Shown: piece by piece, positions 21,423 to 31,016 of the stretch | How the letters are laid out: every line of letters begins with the position of its first letter | Numbering within the stretch: the first letter of the stretch is position 1 | Assembly (NCBI GenBank): GCA_019358835.1 | Contig: JAHHIH010000001.1 | Span: forward strand, 496,001 to 560,000 | Direction of reading: 5' to 3' | Source: Tildeniella torsiva UHER 1998/13D | GTDB taxonomy: Bacteria; Cyanobacteriota; Cyanobacteriia; Phormidesmidales; Phormidesmidaceae | DNA length: 64,000 nt | The notes under the pieces: generated by a model | What the model was told of the DNA's origin: nothing | The model's input: only the letters and a program-made list of their open reading frames with translations | The model's database searches: none | Translations under genes and position numbers: made by a program

Positions 21423-23807
21423 GTGATCCAGTGCTCTAACCCATCCTGTCGGTCGGTCTCGACCCCACCCGCCAGCCGCTGCAAGGTCTGTCAGACTCCT
21501 CTGCTGTATCGCTTTTTGCTGGCTGTGAGCGATGGGCCTTTAACACCTCGCTCTGGCACGTTGGTCGCCGGACGCTTTTTGGCCTGGGGCGATGGCCAAA
21601 AACGGCCTCAGGGGGGACATCAGCTCTGGCTCGACACACGACCTGACACCCCGACTCCGGCCCTAGATAAAATTCCGGCCCCGGTGCTGGCTTACCAAAA
21701 GCTGTTTCACCTGGCCCAACATGTCCCCCGTCCCTATGCCTACCTAACCCCAGAGCAAACTGGGTTAACGTCCACGGTGCTGCTCCTCGACGGCGCTCCC
21801 ATTGGCATGCGACTGCACCCCCAAGCGGCCAATGAGAAAGGAGAACTCCCTGGACAGGGCAAGATTGAGGCCGCGATCTTGCCTTCTCTGTCGCAGCGGT
21901 GGGCCGAAGGGTCGCCGCTGCAGCAGCTCAACTGGCTGCGGCAGGTGGCGGCCCTATGGCCCACCTTCATTGAAGAGCAGGTGGCCGCCACCCTGCTAGA
22001 TCTCGACGACCTTCGAGTAGATGGTGCCCTGCTGCGGCTCACCCGACTGGTGGCCGATGCCCCCAGCCCCACCCTGGCCCAGCTCGGCCAACAGTGGCAG
22101 CCCTTAGGATTGACCGCCCAGCCGCCAGTCCGCCCCTATCTGGGCTGGCTGAGCAAGGCTCTCAAGGACGGCAGGCTAACCTCTGCTCCAGACCTCGTTG
22201 CCGAGTTCGAGGGGGCCATTCAAACCCTGGCTCAGGGGCTGCTGGTGACCGTAGACTGGGCCGCAAATACGGACCAGGGGCCGACCCGCGATCGCAACGA
22301 AGACGCCTGCTACCCTGAAAACGACCCGCGCCAGCAGCGGCTGCCCTGTCCGGCAGACCGCATCGAAACCCTACCGCTGCTGCTGGTGTGCGACGGCATT
22401 GGCGGCCATGAGCAGGGCAGTGTGGCGTCCCAGACGGCCATTAAGCTGCTTCAGCAGGAGCTAGAACCCCTCACCCAGCAGGCTTACCCGTCTCCAGGGG
22501 CGATCGCTCAGCGCCTCAAGCAGGCCCTGATCTTGGCCAACGACGCCATTTCCGCCCGCAACAACGATGAGCATCGCTCGGCCCGCGCTCGCATGGGCAC
22601 CACGGTGGTGGTGGCCCTGGTGCATTTTCCCTACGTTTCCATTGCCCACATCGGCGACAGCCGCGCCTACCGCATCAGCCCCCACACCTGCTACCAAATC
22701 ACCGTTGACGACGACGTTGCGTCGCGAGAAGCGCAGATGGGCTATGCCCTCTATTCAGAGGCCGTGCAGCTGCCCAGCGGCGGGGCACTCATTCAGGCGT
22801 TGGGCATTAGCGATTCGGGCCTGTTGTACCCCTCGGTGCAGCACCTGCTGCTCGACGACCCCTCGGTGCTGCTACTCTGCTCTGACGGTCTCAGCGATTA
22901 CGATCGCGTCGAAGCCCTTGCCCCCCATCTAGTAGCCCCCCTCACCACTGCTCCCAGCCCCCTCAGCCCTGCCGTAGCCGCCCTGATTGAGCAGGCAAAT
23001 CGGCTCAATGGTCACGATAACGTCACCGTTGGGCTAATGCGGTTTATACCGCAGCCTCGCCCGCAGCTAACCCTGCCGGCGGGCTCCCTGCGGCAGGTAG
23101 ACAATGTCATCTCCAGTGCCCCACGTGCTGCCAACCTGGCCGAGGATCCCGCAGCCGCCTCCACAACTCGCCTTGTGGCCCCGGCCCAACCCGCCGATTT
23201 AGCCCCGACCCCTACTCCTTCAGGTTTTCCCTGGGCGGCCTTTTTGGGGGGCATGGGCGTGGTAATCGCGGTGTTAGCGGGCGTGGGCTGGGCCATTGGC
23301 CGCAGCGCTACTGAGCCGGTGGCTTTGCAGCCGCTGGCCACCCGCTGGCCCCTACCCGCCCTGGCTGGCCGACCGCTGCCAGAAGCGGCCCTAGCGGCGA
23401 TCGTTGACGTCCAGGTCGGATCGTTTTGGCAATCCGCTCCGGTGTTGGATGCGGTAGGCAACGCTGAACTACTGCGGTTGAGTCAGCAGCCTGCCCTAGG
23501 CTCAGCCGCTGGAGACCCCCCGATGGTAGCCACGGGGAGCGTGCTCAGGGTTGTTAGTCGCCAAACCACGGCGGACAATGGCGATTGGGTGCGGTTGCGG
23601 GTCTGCTCCATTCCCTCAGGCGAGTCCCTTGAGCAACAGCCTCAGGAAACCGATCAAAGCCCCCCGGCTCTCTCCACTGCCCCCGCCCTAGGCCAACGTC
23701 TGTTGGCTCCTGGCGAAGAGGGCTGGGTGCAGACGCGCCAGCTCTATGGGGCAGGCGCGCTTCTAGAGCTTGTTACCCCGGCCCAAGCGGGTCGCTGCAC
23801 GCCCTAG
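21423..23807 (+). CDS. PP2C-family protein phosphatase with N-terminal zinc ribbon, TM helix and extracytoplasmic tail
   Basis: CSNPSCRS...CKVCQ zinc ribbon; NTDQGPTRDRNEDACYP, LLVCDGIGGHEQGSVAS, GTTVVVALV, HIGDSRAYRI, LLLCSDGLSDY, GHDNVTVGLM; TM FPWAAFLGGMGVVIAVLAGVGWAIG. GTG start. Confidence 0.9.
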   Translation: MIQCSNPSCRSVSTPPASRCKVCQTPLLYRFLLAVSDGPLTPRSGTLVAGRFLAWGDGQKRPQGGHQLWLDTRPDTPTPALDKIPAPVLAYQKLFHLAQHVPRPYAYLTPEQTGLTSTVLLLDGAPIGMRLHPQAANEKGELPGQGKIEAAILPSLSQRWAEGSPLQQLNWLRQVAALWPTFIEEQVAATLLDLDDLRVDGALLRLTRLVADAPSPTLAQLGQQWQPLGLTAQPPVRPYLGWLSKALKDGRLTSAPDLVAEFEGAIQTLAQGLLVTVDWAANTDQGPTRDRNEDACYPENDPRQQRLPCPADRIETLPLLLVCDGIGGHEQGSVASQTAIKLLQQELEPLTQQAYPSPGAIAQRLKQALILANDAISARNNDEHRSARARMGTTVVVALVHFPYVSIAHIGDSRAYRISPHTCYQITVDDDVASREAQMGYALYSEAVQLPSGGALIQALGISDSGLLYPSVQHLLLDDPSVLLLCSDGLSDYDRVEALAPHLVAPLTTAPSPLSPAVAALIEQANRLNGHDNVTVGLMRFIPQPRPQLTLPAGSLRQVDNVISSAPRAANLAEDPAAASTTRLVAPAQPADLAPTPTPSGFPWAAFLGGMGVVIAVLAGVGWAIGRSATEPVALQPLATRWPLPALAGRPLPEAALAAIVDVQVGSFWQSAPVLDAVGNAELLRLSQQPALGSAAGDPPMVATGSVLRVVSRQTTADNGDWVRLRVCSIPSGESLEQQPQETDQSPPALSTAPALGQRLLAPGEEGWVQTRQLYGAGALLELVTPAQAGRCTP

Positions 23808-23854
23808 CCCACGCGCCCACACTCTTCTTTGGCCCTACTGCCCTAGGCCTGCCT

Positions 23855-25498
23855 ATGCCGTCGTCCGATGCCCTCACCCTGTGCCTTGCCATCGATCGCC
23901 TCACCCAGGCCGACTCCACCCACTACGCCATCTGGGTGCTTGAGAGCCCGTTCCCTGGCGGCTACGCCCACCACGATCGCCTCTGGGATAGCCAGATGGC
24001 CCAAATTTGGGAGAGTTGGCAGCAGTTTTTTTCGCTGCGGGGGTTGCCTCAGGTGCCCCACGTGCCCTCGGCCTACGTGCCCCAGTTTCACCTCGACGAT
24101 CTGCTCGATCGGGTCGCTCCGGCGGCGGAAGCCGGGGGCTACACCGGGCGGCTGATGCAGGGGCTCGGGGTCAGCCTGTGGGAGTGGCTGTTTGACGGCC
24201 CCATTCGCCAGACCCTAGAGCGCAGCCTGGGCATGGCGATCGGCCAAAATCGACCGCTCAAGCTGCAGCTAGAGGTGCGCCCGCCAGAACTGATCAGCCT
24301 ACCCTGGGAAATTATGCAGCCCCAGCCCGGCTGCCCGGCCCTGTCGCTGGGGCCGCAGGTGTTGTTTAGCCGCACTGCCAGCGCCGTTGAACCGCTGCCT
24401 GAGGCGGAGCTAGACACCTCTCTGAGAATTTTGCTGGTGCTAGGCCAAGACGACCCCGGCCCTAATGCCGGAGGCACCGAGCAGGTCTTGCAGTTGCCCC
24501 AGGAGGCTGAAGCTCTAAAACAGCTGCTAGAGCTGAGCGCCTCTCGCCTTAGCTACCAGGGGGCGAACCCGGTGGTTTGCCAAGTGCAGACCCTGCTAGA
24601 GCCCGACGCTAAAACCCTGCTCACAGCGCTAGAAACCGGCTACTTCAACGTATTCTTTTACGCAGGCCACGGGGTGCCCGCCCCCGACGGTGGGTTGCTG
24701 TTTTTGCGCCAGGAAGGCGGCAGCCTCAGCGGCACGGAGCTGGCCCAGGGGCTGGCTCGCAACGGCATTCGGCTGGCGGTGTTTAACACCTGCTGGGGGG
24801 CTCAGCCCGACCTGCAACAGCAGCAGGTCATCCCCCGCAGCAGCCTAGCGGAGGTGCTGCTGCACCACGGCGTACCGGCGGTGCTAGCCATGCGCGACTC
24901 CATTGCCGATGAGGAGGCGCTGAGCTTTATTCAGGTGCTGGCTCGGGGCCTGGCCGAACGCCAGCCGGTGGCCCAGGCGGTGGCCCTGGCTCGTCAACAC
25001 CTGCTGACGGCCTACCGCTTCAACCATCCGGCCTGGACGCTACCGGTGCTGTATCAGCACCCCCAGTTTGGTGGACATCTGCTGCGCGAGGCGGCCCTAG
25101 CTGTGACCCAGCTGCCGGGGCAAGATCTGCGCATGACTCAGTCGGTCGTGCTGCGCTGCCTGGCCACCCCCACCCGCCTGTGGCGGCTCTACGACGGCTA
25201 CCTGCGGGTGGGGCGACTGCCCGACAACGACCTGGTGATTTTGGAACCCTGGGTCTCGGGACAGCACGCCGAAATTTTCTGCCGCACCCAGTTTGAGAAT
25301 GGAGTGCAGGAGACTTACTATTATTTGCGCGATCGCTCCCGCTATGGGTCGTACTACTTTGACAACCACGGCTGGCACCATGTCCACCGGGACGAGGTGC
25401 CGCTGACCCTGGGCACGGCGATTCGATTTGGCAGTCCTGAAGGGGAGCTGATGGAATTTACCCTGGAGGGTAACCCCAAATCGTCCCCGCCCTGCTAG
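23855..25498 (+). CDS. CHAT-domain (caspase-like) protein with C-terminal FHA domain
   Basis: CHAT: VFFYAGHGVPAPDGGLLFL and LAVFNTCWGAQPD, HGVPAVLAMRDSIADEEAL; FHA: LRVGRLPDNDLVILEPWVSGQHAEIFC...LRDRSRYGSYYFDN. Confidence 0.85.
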   Translation: MPSSDALTLCLAIDRLTQADSTHYAIWVLESPFPGGYAHHDRLWDSQMAQIWESWQQFFSLRGLPQVPHVPSAYVPQFHLDDLLDRVAPAAEAGGYTGRLMQGLGVSLWEWLFDGPIRQTLERSLGMAIGQNRPLKLQLEVRPPELISLPWEIMQPQPGCPALSLGPQVLFSRTASAVEPLPEAELDTSLRILLVLGQDDPGPNAGGTEQVLQLPQEAEALKQLLELSASRLSYQGANPVVCQVQTLLEPDAKTLLTALETGYFNVFFYAGHGVPAPDGGLLFLRQEGGSLSGTELAQGLARNGIRLAVFNTCWGAQPDLQQQQVIPRSSLAEVLLHHGVPAVLAMRDSIADEEALSFIQVLARGLAERQPVAQAVALARQHLLTAYRFNHPAWTLPVLYQHPQFGGHLLREAALAVTQLPGQDLRMTQSVVLRCLATPTRLWRLYDGYLRVGRLPDNDLVILEPWVSGQHAEIFCRTQFENGVQETYYYLRDRSRYGSYYFDNHGWHHVHRDEVPLTLGTAIRFGSPEGELMEFTLEGNPKSSPPC

Positions 25499-25600
25499 GA
25501 AAACCAGAAAATTGTTCGCTCTGTACGGAATCCCCCAGCCGCCCGTTGTATCCACAGTCATCAGGCTTTGTTACCCTCTTGTGCATCTGTAGATAACGCC

Positions 25601-26224
25601 ATGAATCAGCCATCCCCGTCTTCCAACTCCGCTTCTGAGCCCGCTATGGCCACCGAACACGACCTGCTTGCCAGTATTCTCACCCCTGAAACCGGGTATC
25701 CCTGGCAGCCGCTGGCCCCCGAGGCCGAGGGCTATCTGGCCAACCTAGAGGCAGAGTTTGACGCTTTGGACGGTGGCGAGTTGAGGACGGCGATCGCCGC
25801 AGGATGGCAAGTTTTAGCTGCCCAAATGGCAACCCAAATGGGCACTCAAGAGATTTCCCCAGCGGTCAACTCGGTGCTTGATCAGCTGCGGCAGTTCCAG
25901 AGTCGTGTGCCCAGCGCGCTGCTGCACCGTCTGGCCACCTCGGCTACGGCCTTGGCCCGCAGTGGTCAACCTCTTATCGATCAGCTGGTGCACTGCGTTG
26001 ATGACATTCTGCCCGGCTGGAACGCCGACGATCTGGCGGTGCTGGCGCGGCCTCTGGCCTACTCTCTACGCGATGGCCGGGGCGAAATTTTGGAGCTTAA
26101 CCTGCGGGCGATTCCGGCCACCGATTGGGACTCCCTGTCTGACCTGGAGCGGGCGCGCCTCACCCTGACCGTGGCTTCGGTGGCGCTTAAGGTAGCCCAG
26201 GGCGAGGGCAGCGAGCCCCAATAG
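25601..26224 (+). CDS. Hypothetical helical protein in the PP2C/CHAT module
   Basis: ORF with coding character, same strand, between the CHAT-FHA and TPR genes; no family recognised. Confidence 0.7.
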   Translation: MNQPSPSSNSASEPAMATEHDLLASILTPETGYPWQPLAPEAEGYLANLEAEFDALDGGELRTAIAAGWQVLAAQMATQMGTQEISPAVNSVLDQLRQFQSRVPSALLHRLATSATALARSGQPLIDQLVHCVDDILPGWNADDLAVLARPLAYSLRDGRGEILELNLRAIPATDWDSLSDLERARLTLTVASVALKVAQGEGSEPQ

Positions 26225-26403
26225 ATTCACCCTCTACAAATCTTTCTGTTGGGGGGAGCGATCGCAGCTATCAGTCAACGACCCTAGAAGGCAGCGGCCA
26301 CCCCAAGCCCGTTACGTTCTCGTAATGCTTCACGGCCAAGGCCCGTGTCTCTGGGAATCATGGAGGGTGGTTGCTTCTCCTTCCCCCACTATTCTCAAGG
26401 TTT

Positions 26404-27570
26404 ATGGGACTTTACCTCACCCCCTGGTTACGTCGTCAGCAGGCCCGCTACCGCTACCGGCAGGCTCTGACCCAACTTCGCAAGGGCAATGTTCAGGTGG
26501 CGCTGGCGGTGTTGCCCCAGGCCCTAGACCACTCGCCCAGCCCAGCCAACATTCACATTGAGCTGGGCAAAGCTCAATGGCAAATGGGAAATACGACGGC
26601 GGCGCTGGAGGAATTTACGGCGGCGATCGCCCTTGACCCCGCCAACGTGCGTGCCTACGGCAACCGCGGCCTGCTCCACTGCCAGCAGGGGCGAGACGAC
26701 CTGGCCCTGGCCGACTGGCACCAGGCGCTCCGGCACCAGACCGACCACGCCCTGATTCACTACAACCGGGGGCTGCTGTACTTTCGGCAGCAAAACTACG
26801 CCGCCGCCCTGGCCGACTTTGATGCCGCCATTGCCGCTAACCCCAACCTGGCCGAGGCTTACCTGCACCGAGGCTACGTTCACGAACAGCTGGGCCAGCC
26901 CGCCGCCGCTGCCCACGACTGGGAACTGGCTCTCTGCAACGATCTCAACCTTGACCAGGCGCGGCTCAAGCTGCACCACTTGCAGCAGGTTCACCGCGAT
27001 CGCGCCCTCTCCCAACGCCTACAGGCCGAGCTAGGGCTGAGGCAAATTGTCGTCGAAGCTGAGCATCAGGACGACCGCCTGCGCATTCAGGTACACCGCC
27101 CGGTGGGGATAGGGCTGAACTATTTCACGCTGCCCGAGCAAATTCGCGCCCTGCTCATCAGCTGGCAAATGGACGACATCGACAGCTTTGACCTCACCGG
27201 TCAGGTACAAGACCAGTCGATAATCGAGTGGCGGGGCCACTACAAGGTGTTTCAGGGCCAACCCTGCCCCCCGGCCCGGTGGCATCGAGTGCTGCTGACC
27301 GCCTTCGTGATTTTTCCGCCCCTGGGGATTCCGGCGCTGGCCTACGCCATGAACCTGCGCCAGGCCTACCAACAGGGGGACTACCTCAGCGCCCTGCGAG
27401 CCTCCACGGCCATTCACGGGCTGTGCCGCGCTGGCGGCATTATTTCCCTGACGCTGGTTACGATGGTGGGGGGCTACTGGGGTTATCAGCACCTCTACGG
27501 CCCACCCGAAGCTTCGGCCGCCCCGGCAGATCTAGCTAAGCCGCTGGCTCCGGCTGAGGCTGATAACTAG
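26404..27570 (+). CDS. TPR protein with C-terminal transmembrane segments
   Basis: Repeated TPRs (NIHIELGKAQWQMGNTTAALEEFTAAIALDPAN, AYGNRGLLHCQQGRDDLALADWHQAL, HYNRGLLYFRQQNYAAALADFDAAIAANPN); hydrophobic C-terminus. Confidence 0.85.
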   Translation: MGLYLTPWLRRQQARYRYRQALTQLRKGNVQVALAVLPQALDHSPSPANIHIELGKAQWQMGNTTAALEEFTAAIALDPANVRAYGNRGLLHCQQGRDDLALADWHQALRHQTDHALIHYNRGLLYFRQQNYAAALADFDAAIAANPNLAEAYLHRGYVHEQLGQPAAAAHDWELALCNDLNLDQARLKLHHLQQVHRDRALSQRLQAELGLRQIVVEAEHQDDRLRIQVHRPVGIGLNYFTLPEQIRALLISWQMDDIDSFDLTGQVQDQSIIEWRGHYKVFQGQPCPPARWHRVLLTAFVIFPPLGIPALAYAMNLRQAYQQGDYLSALRASTAIHGLCRAGGIISLTLVTMVGGYWGYQHLYGPPEASAAPADLAKPLAPAEADN

Positions 27571-28072
27571 CCGCCAGCTCAGCCGGGCTCATGGTTTCAT
27601 AGCGTTCAAAGGGTTGATGAATCCAGGGGTTGTCGGGCAGGTAGACCACATGATAGTCGGGTTTGACGATCGATTCGGCTTTGTACCACAGTACCGCTGT
27701 CCGCACCTCTTCAATGTAGAAGCCATATTTGTGGTGCAGCCAGGCCAGGGATTTCTTCAGGCTGTAGCCTGAATCGACTAGGTCATCGACGATCAGCACC
27801 TGGCTGCCCAGGCTGGGGGTAGTCATGCTCAGATCGCGAGAAAAGGTAATCGACCCTCGGGTGCGGCCATCGGCACCACCGTAGGAGGCGGTGGACAAAA
27901 TCGCCAGGGGCACGTCGAACAGTCGGCAGAGGGTATCGCCAATGCGCAACCCCCCCTTGGCCAGGCAGACAATTTGGTTGAATTCCCAGCCCGACTCATA
28001 GATCTGAATCGCCAGCTTTTCAATATCTCGGTGGTAGTCGTCCCAGGTTACGTAAAAATCAGCCATATCCAT
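27536..28072 (-). CDS. Phosphoribosyltransferase (xanthine/hypoxanthine PRT-like)
   Basis: YVTWDDYHRDIEKLAIQI; PRPP motif QVLIVDDLVDSGYSL. Confidence 0.85.
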   Translation of the reverse strand: MDMADFYVTWDDYHRDIEKLAIQIYESGWEFNQIVCLAKGGLRIGDTLCRLFDVPLAILSTASYGGADGRTRGSITFSRDLSMTTPSLGSQVLIVDDLVDSGYSLKKSLAWLHHKYGFYIEEVRTAVLWYKAESIVKPDYHVVYLPDNPWIHQPFERYETMSPAELAASYQPQPEPAA

Positions 28073-28323
28073 CCTCCTTTGGAGTAGCCCCCAGCGGGCC
28101 GCTGGGCTCAGCCCGATCTAAGCCCCCGATTCAAGCCCAGTGATTTAAGCCCAAGTGTAGAGTTTTGCCTAGGGAAGCGCTACAGTTCCTAAGCTGGACT
28201 CGGTGTAGAGCATTATGCGATGGGGAAATAATACACTGAGGACGCCTTTGAAATTGTTGTTCCCTAAGCTGCTGCCGCTTCATCTATCGAGTATCGAGTG
28301 TGGATTCACTAAGCAGGTAATCT

Positions 28324-29739
28324 ATGGCTTCTAACGTGCCTTCCCCCGCCGCTGCCCCCGCCAAGTTTTCCCTCTGGGGCAAGCTGGCCTTCGGGGCCGG
28401 AGACATTGGCCCAGGGATGACCGCCAACCTGCTGGCGTTTTCATTTTTGATTTTTTTGACGACGGCGGCGGGGCTGAGCCCGGTGGCAGCGGGGTCGGTA
28501 CTGGCGATCGGGCGCATTTGGGATGCGGTGAATGACCCGTTTATTGGCTACCTGAGCGATAAAACTCGCACCCGCTGGGGTCGCCGCTACCCCTGGATTG
28601 TGCTGGGGGCAGTTCCCTTTGGGGTGACGTTTTTTCTCACCTGGGTAGTGCCGGGGTGGGAGAGCGACGCCGCCCGGTTTTGGTACTACGTGGTGATGTC
28701 GCTACTGTTTCAAATATTTTATACGGTGGTGAATCTGCCCTACACCACCCTCACCGCCGAGCTGACTAAGGACTACGACGAACGCACTGAGCTGACGGCC
28801 TTTCGGCTGGGGTCGTCGCTGTTTGGGGCGATCGCCGCCCTCGGCCTCGGCCTAGTCATTACCCAGGTGATTGCCGACCAGCGCCAGCAGTATTTAGTGC
28901 TGGGGGGCATCTGTGCGGTGCTGTCGGTGCTGCCGCTGCTGTGGTGCGTGTGGGGCACCTATCCCTACGCGGTGCAGCGCAACGCCCTCCAACCCGCTGA
29001 CACTGACGAAGCGGCGCTGCCCTTTTTTCAGCAGATCAAGGTGGTCTTTTCCAACCGGGCTTTTGTGTTTGTGGTGGGCATCTATCTGTTTGCCTGGCTA
29101 GCCCTGCAAATGACCGCCAGCATCATTCCCTTTTACGCCACCTTTTGGATGGGGCTTGACTCCTACTTTTTGGCGGCGCTGCTGGTGCAGGGCACCGCCA
29201 TTTTGATGATGGGGGTGGTCAACTACCTCAGCCGTCGCCTGGGCAAGCAGGAGGTGTTTTACATCGGCATCGGCGTCTGGATTATTGCCCAGATTGCACT
29301 GTTTTTTGTGCAGCCGGGGCAGGTGGCGGCGCTCTACCTGCTGTGCATTGTGATTAGCTTTGGGGTGGCCACCGCCTATGTGGTGCCCTGGGCTATGCTG
29401 CCCGATGTGATCGAGCTAGACGAGATTAAAACTGGCCAGCGGCGAGAGGGAATTTTTTACGCCTTTATGACGCTGCTGCAAAAGGTGGGTCTGGCCCTGG
29501 GGCTATTTTTGGTGAGCCTGGCGCTGCAATTTTCGGGGTTTATTAGCGAGGCGACAGTGCAGCCGGACTCGGCCCTACTGGCGATTCGAGTGTTTATTGG
29601 CCCAGTACCCATGGTGCTGTTAGCCATGTCGATGCTACTAACCCGCTTTTACCCCATCACCCGCCAAATGCACCAAGAAATGCTGCTGCAACTGGCCGAG
29701 CGCGATCGGGTTCAGGGTGGGAATGACTCGATAGGCTGA
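28324..29739 (+). CDS. MFS transporter, glycoside-pentoside-hexuronide:cation symporter type
   Basis: KLAFGAGDIGPGMTANLLAFSFLIFLT, GRIWDAVNDPFIGYLSDKTRTRWGRRYPWI. Confidence 0.9.
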   Translation: MASNVPSPAAAPAKFSLWGKLAFGAGDIGPGMTANLLAFSFLIFLTTAAGLSPVAAGSVLAIGRIWDAVNDPFIGYLSDKTRTRWGRRYPWIVLGAVPFGVTFFLTWVVPGWESDAARFWYYVVMSLLFQIFYTVVNLPYTTLTAELTKDYDERTELTAFRLGSSLFGAIAALGLGLVITQVIADQRQQYLVLGGICAVLSVLPLLWCVWGTYPYAVQRNALQPADTDEAALPFFQQIKVVFSNRAFVFVVGIYLFAWLALQMTASIIPFYATFWMGLDSYFLAALLVQGTAILMMGVVNYLSRRLGKQEVFYIGIGVWIIAQIALFFVQPGQVAALYLLCIVISFGVATAYVVPWAMLPDVIELDEIKTGQRREGIFYAFMTLLQKVGLALGLFLVSLALQFSGFISEATVQPDSALLAIRVFIGPVPMVLLAMSMLLTRFYPITRQMHQEMLLQLAERDRVQGGNDSIG

Positions 29740-29820
29740 TCTAGTGTTTAAGGCCACAAAAGCCTACACCTGGTTTCCAAACTTCAATTCTTTAAGGAGT
29801 ATTTCTGGAGTTTAGAATAC

Positions 29821-30900
29821 TTATGGGGAGATGAAATTCTTTAGCCAATCCATGAATAGAGGTCTATCATTATTATTTGTAGTTTCATACCACTCGGAAC
29901 AAATATAGTAATCGCGCCCATGAGTAGTTATGGGATCTGCCCAGTAACGAGAAGGCTTCTTTTCGCCAGGTTGAACAGGCCTCAAAAGTGGAAATTGGAT
30001 ACCGAAAGTCTCTTTGGAATAGTCTGAAGTCTGCATCTTCTCAATTTCTTCTTGAGACACAGTATCCTCTTTTAGGAGTTTTCGGAGTTCAGTTTTGACT
30101 AGAACTCCAATCTTCATTTCATCTAAACTTGCGACAGAGAACCGATCGCGAACTGTCTTTGTTTCGACCAAAGAATTGGATGGCTCAGGGATAGCATTAG
30201 CTAATGTCTGTGGAGAGAGATCATCCAAAGAAAGACCTCTTTGGAAAAGGTTGTACATTTGAATACTTCGAACAAATAGTTCGGATGTATCTGCAATGGA
30301 GGGAATAGTTCGAACTATCGGTTCAAGTACCGTTACCCTAAAATCATTGTTTGCCAGAAGTCTAAGCTTGAAACCAAGTCCATATTTTCTCAAAAGAGTT
30401 TGGCAGTCTTCAATGTAAGGATTTAGCCGTACTAAAAACGATGGGTGAATCTTAGGGGATGCGAAGATAATTTCTCCTGATGTATAGCCCAAATACAAAT
30501 ACACGCAGATAGCAGTTCTAATATATTTCTTGATCACCCGTGCTGCTGTTTTCTCGGCACTTCCGTAGTTCAGACCACCCTCATGGAAGGCCACATCAAT
30601 GGCATAGATGGACGATCCAGTTTGTAGGCCAACATCTATCTGTTCAAAGCAGATGCCCAAAACATCTACCTCTGCTTGTCGAATTAGTTGTTCGAAGCTA
30701 TTTTTGCCAAACAGACTGGCTTCATATCTGTTTTTAAAAAGCTCAGATGCTTCTACCATGAGAGCTTCCATAGCTTTTTCTCCCTCGGCGTACCGATTCC
30801 AGGTTCCAGTGGAGGGTTTCCAATTGAGTTGGACAACTTGACAAGATTTGACATGGCGGAGCCAGGAAAAGAATAGAGATTCGCCCATCTCAAGCTTCAT
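29821..30900 (-). CDS. Hypothetical protein, possible nuclease-like fold, lower-GC gene
   Basis: Intact 359-aa ORF; GSSIYAIDVAFHEGGLNYGSAEKTAARVIKKYIRTA core; visibly AT-richer than neighbours. Confidence 0.6.
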   Translation of the reverse strand: MKLEMGESLFFSWLRHVKSCQVVQLNWKPSTGTWNRYAEGEKAMEALMVEASELFKNRYEASLFGKNSFEQLIRQAEVDVLGICFEQIDVGLQTGSSIYAIDVAFHEGGLNYGSAEKTAARVIKKYIRTAICVYLYLGYTSGEIIFASPKIHPSFLVRLNPYIEDCQTLLRKYGLGFKLRLLANNDFRVTVLEPIVRTIPSIADTSELFVRSIQMYNLFQRGLSLDDLSPQTLANAIPEPSNSLVETKTVRDRFSVASLDEMKIGVLVKTELRKLLKEDTVSQEEIEKMQTSDYSKETFGIQFPLLRPVQPGEKKPSRYWADPITTHGRDYYICSEWYETTNNNDRPLFMDWLKNFISP

Positions 30901-31016
30901 GCGTTATCTCCCATCAATTTTGTTATGGTCAGTCCATCATTTAATAGCCGTGCCTATCTCAAGACCCGTAATAAGATAAGAAGGTCTGGAGAGAGTACAC
31001 AAGAATTTGTATTGCT

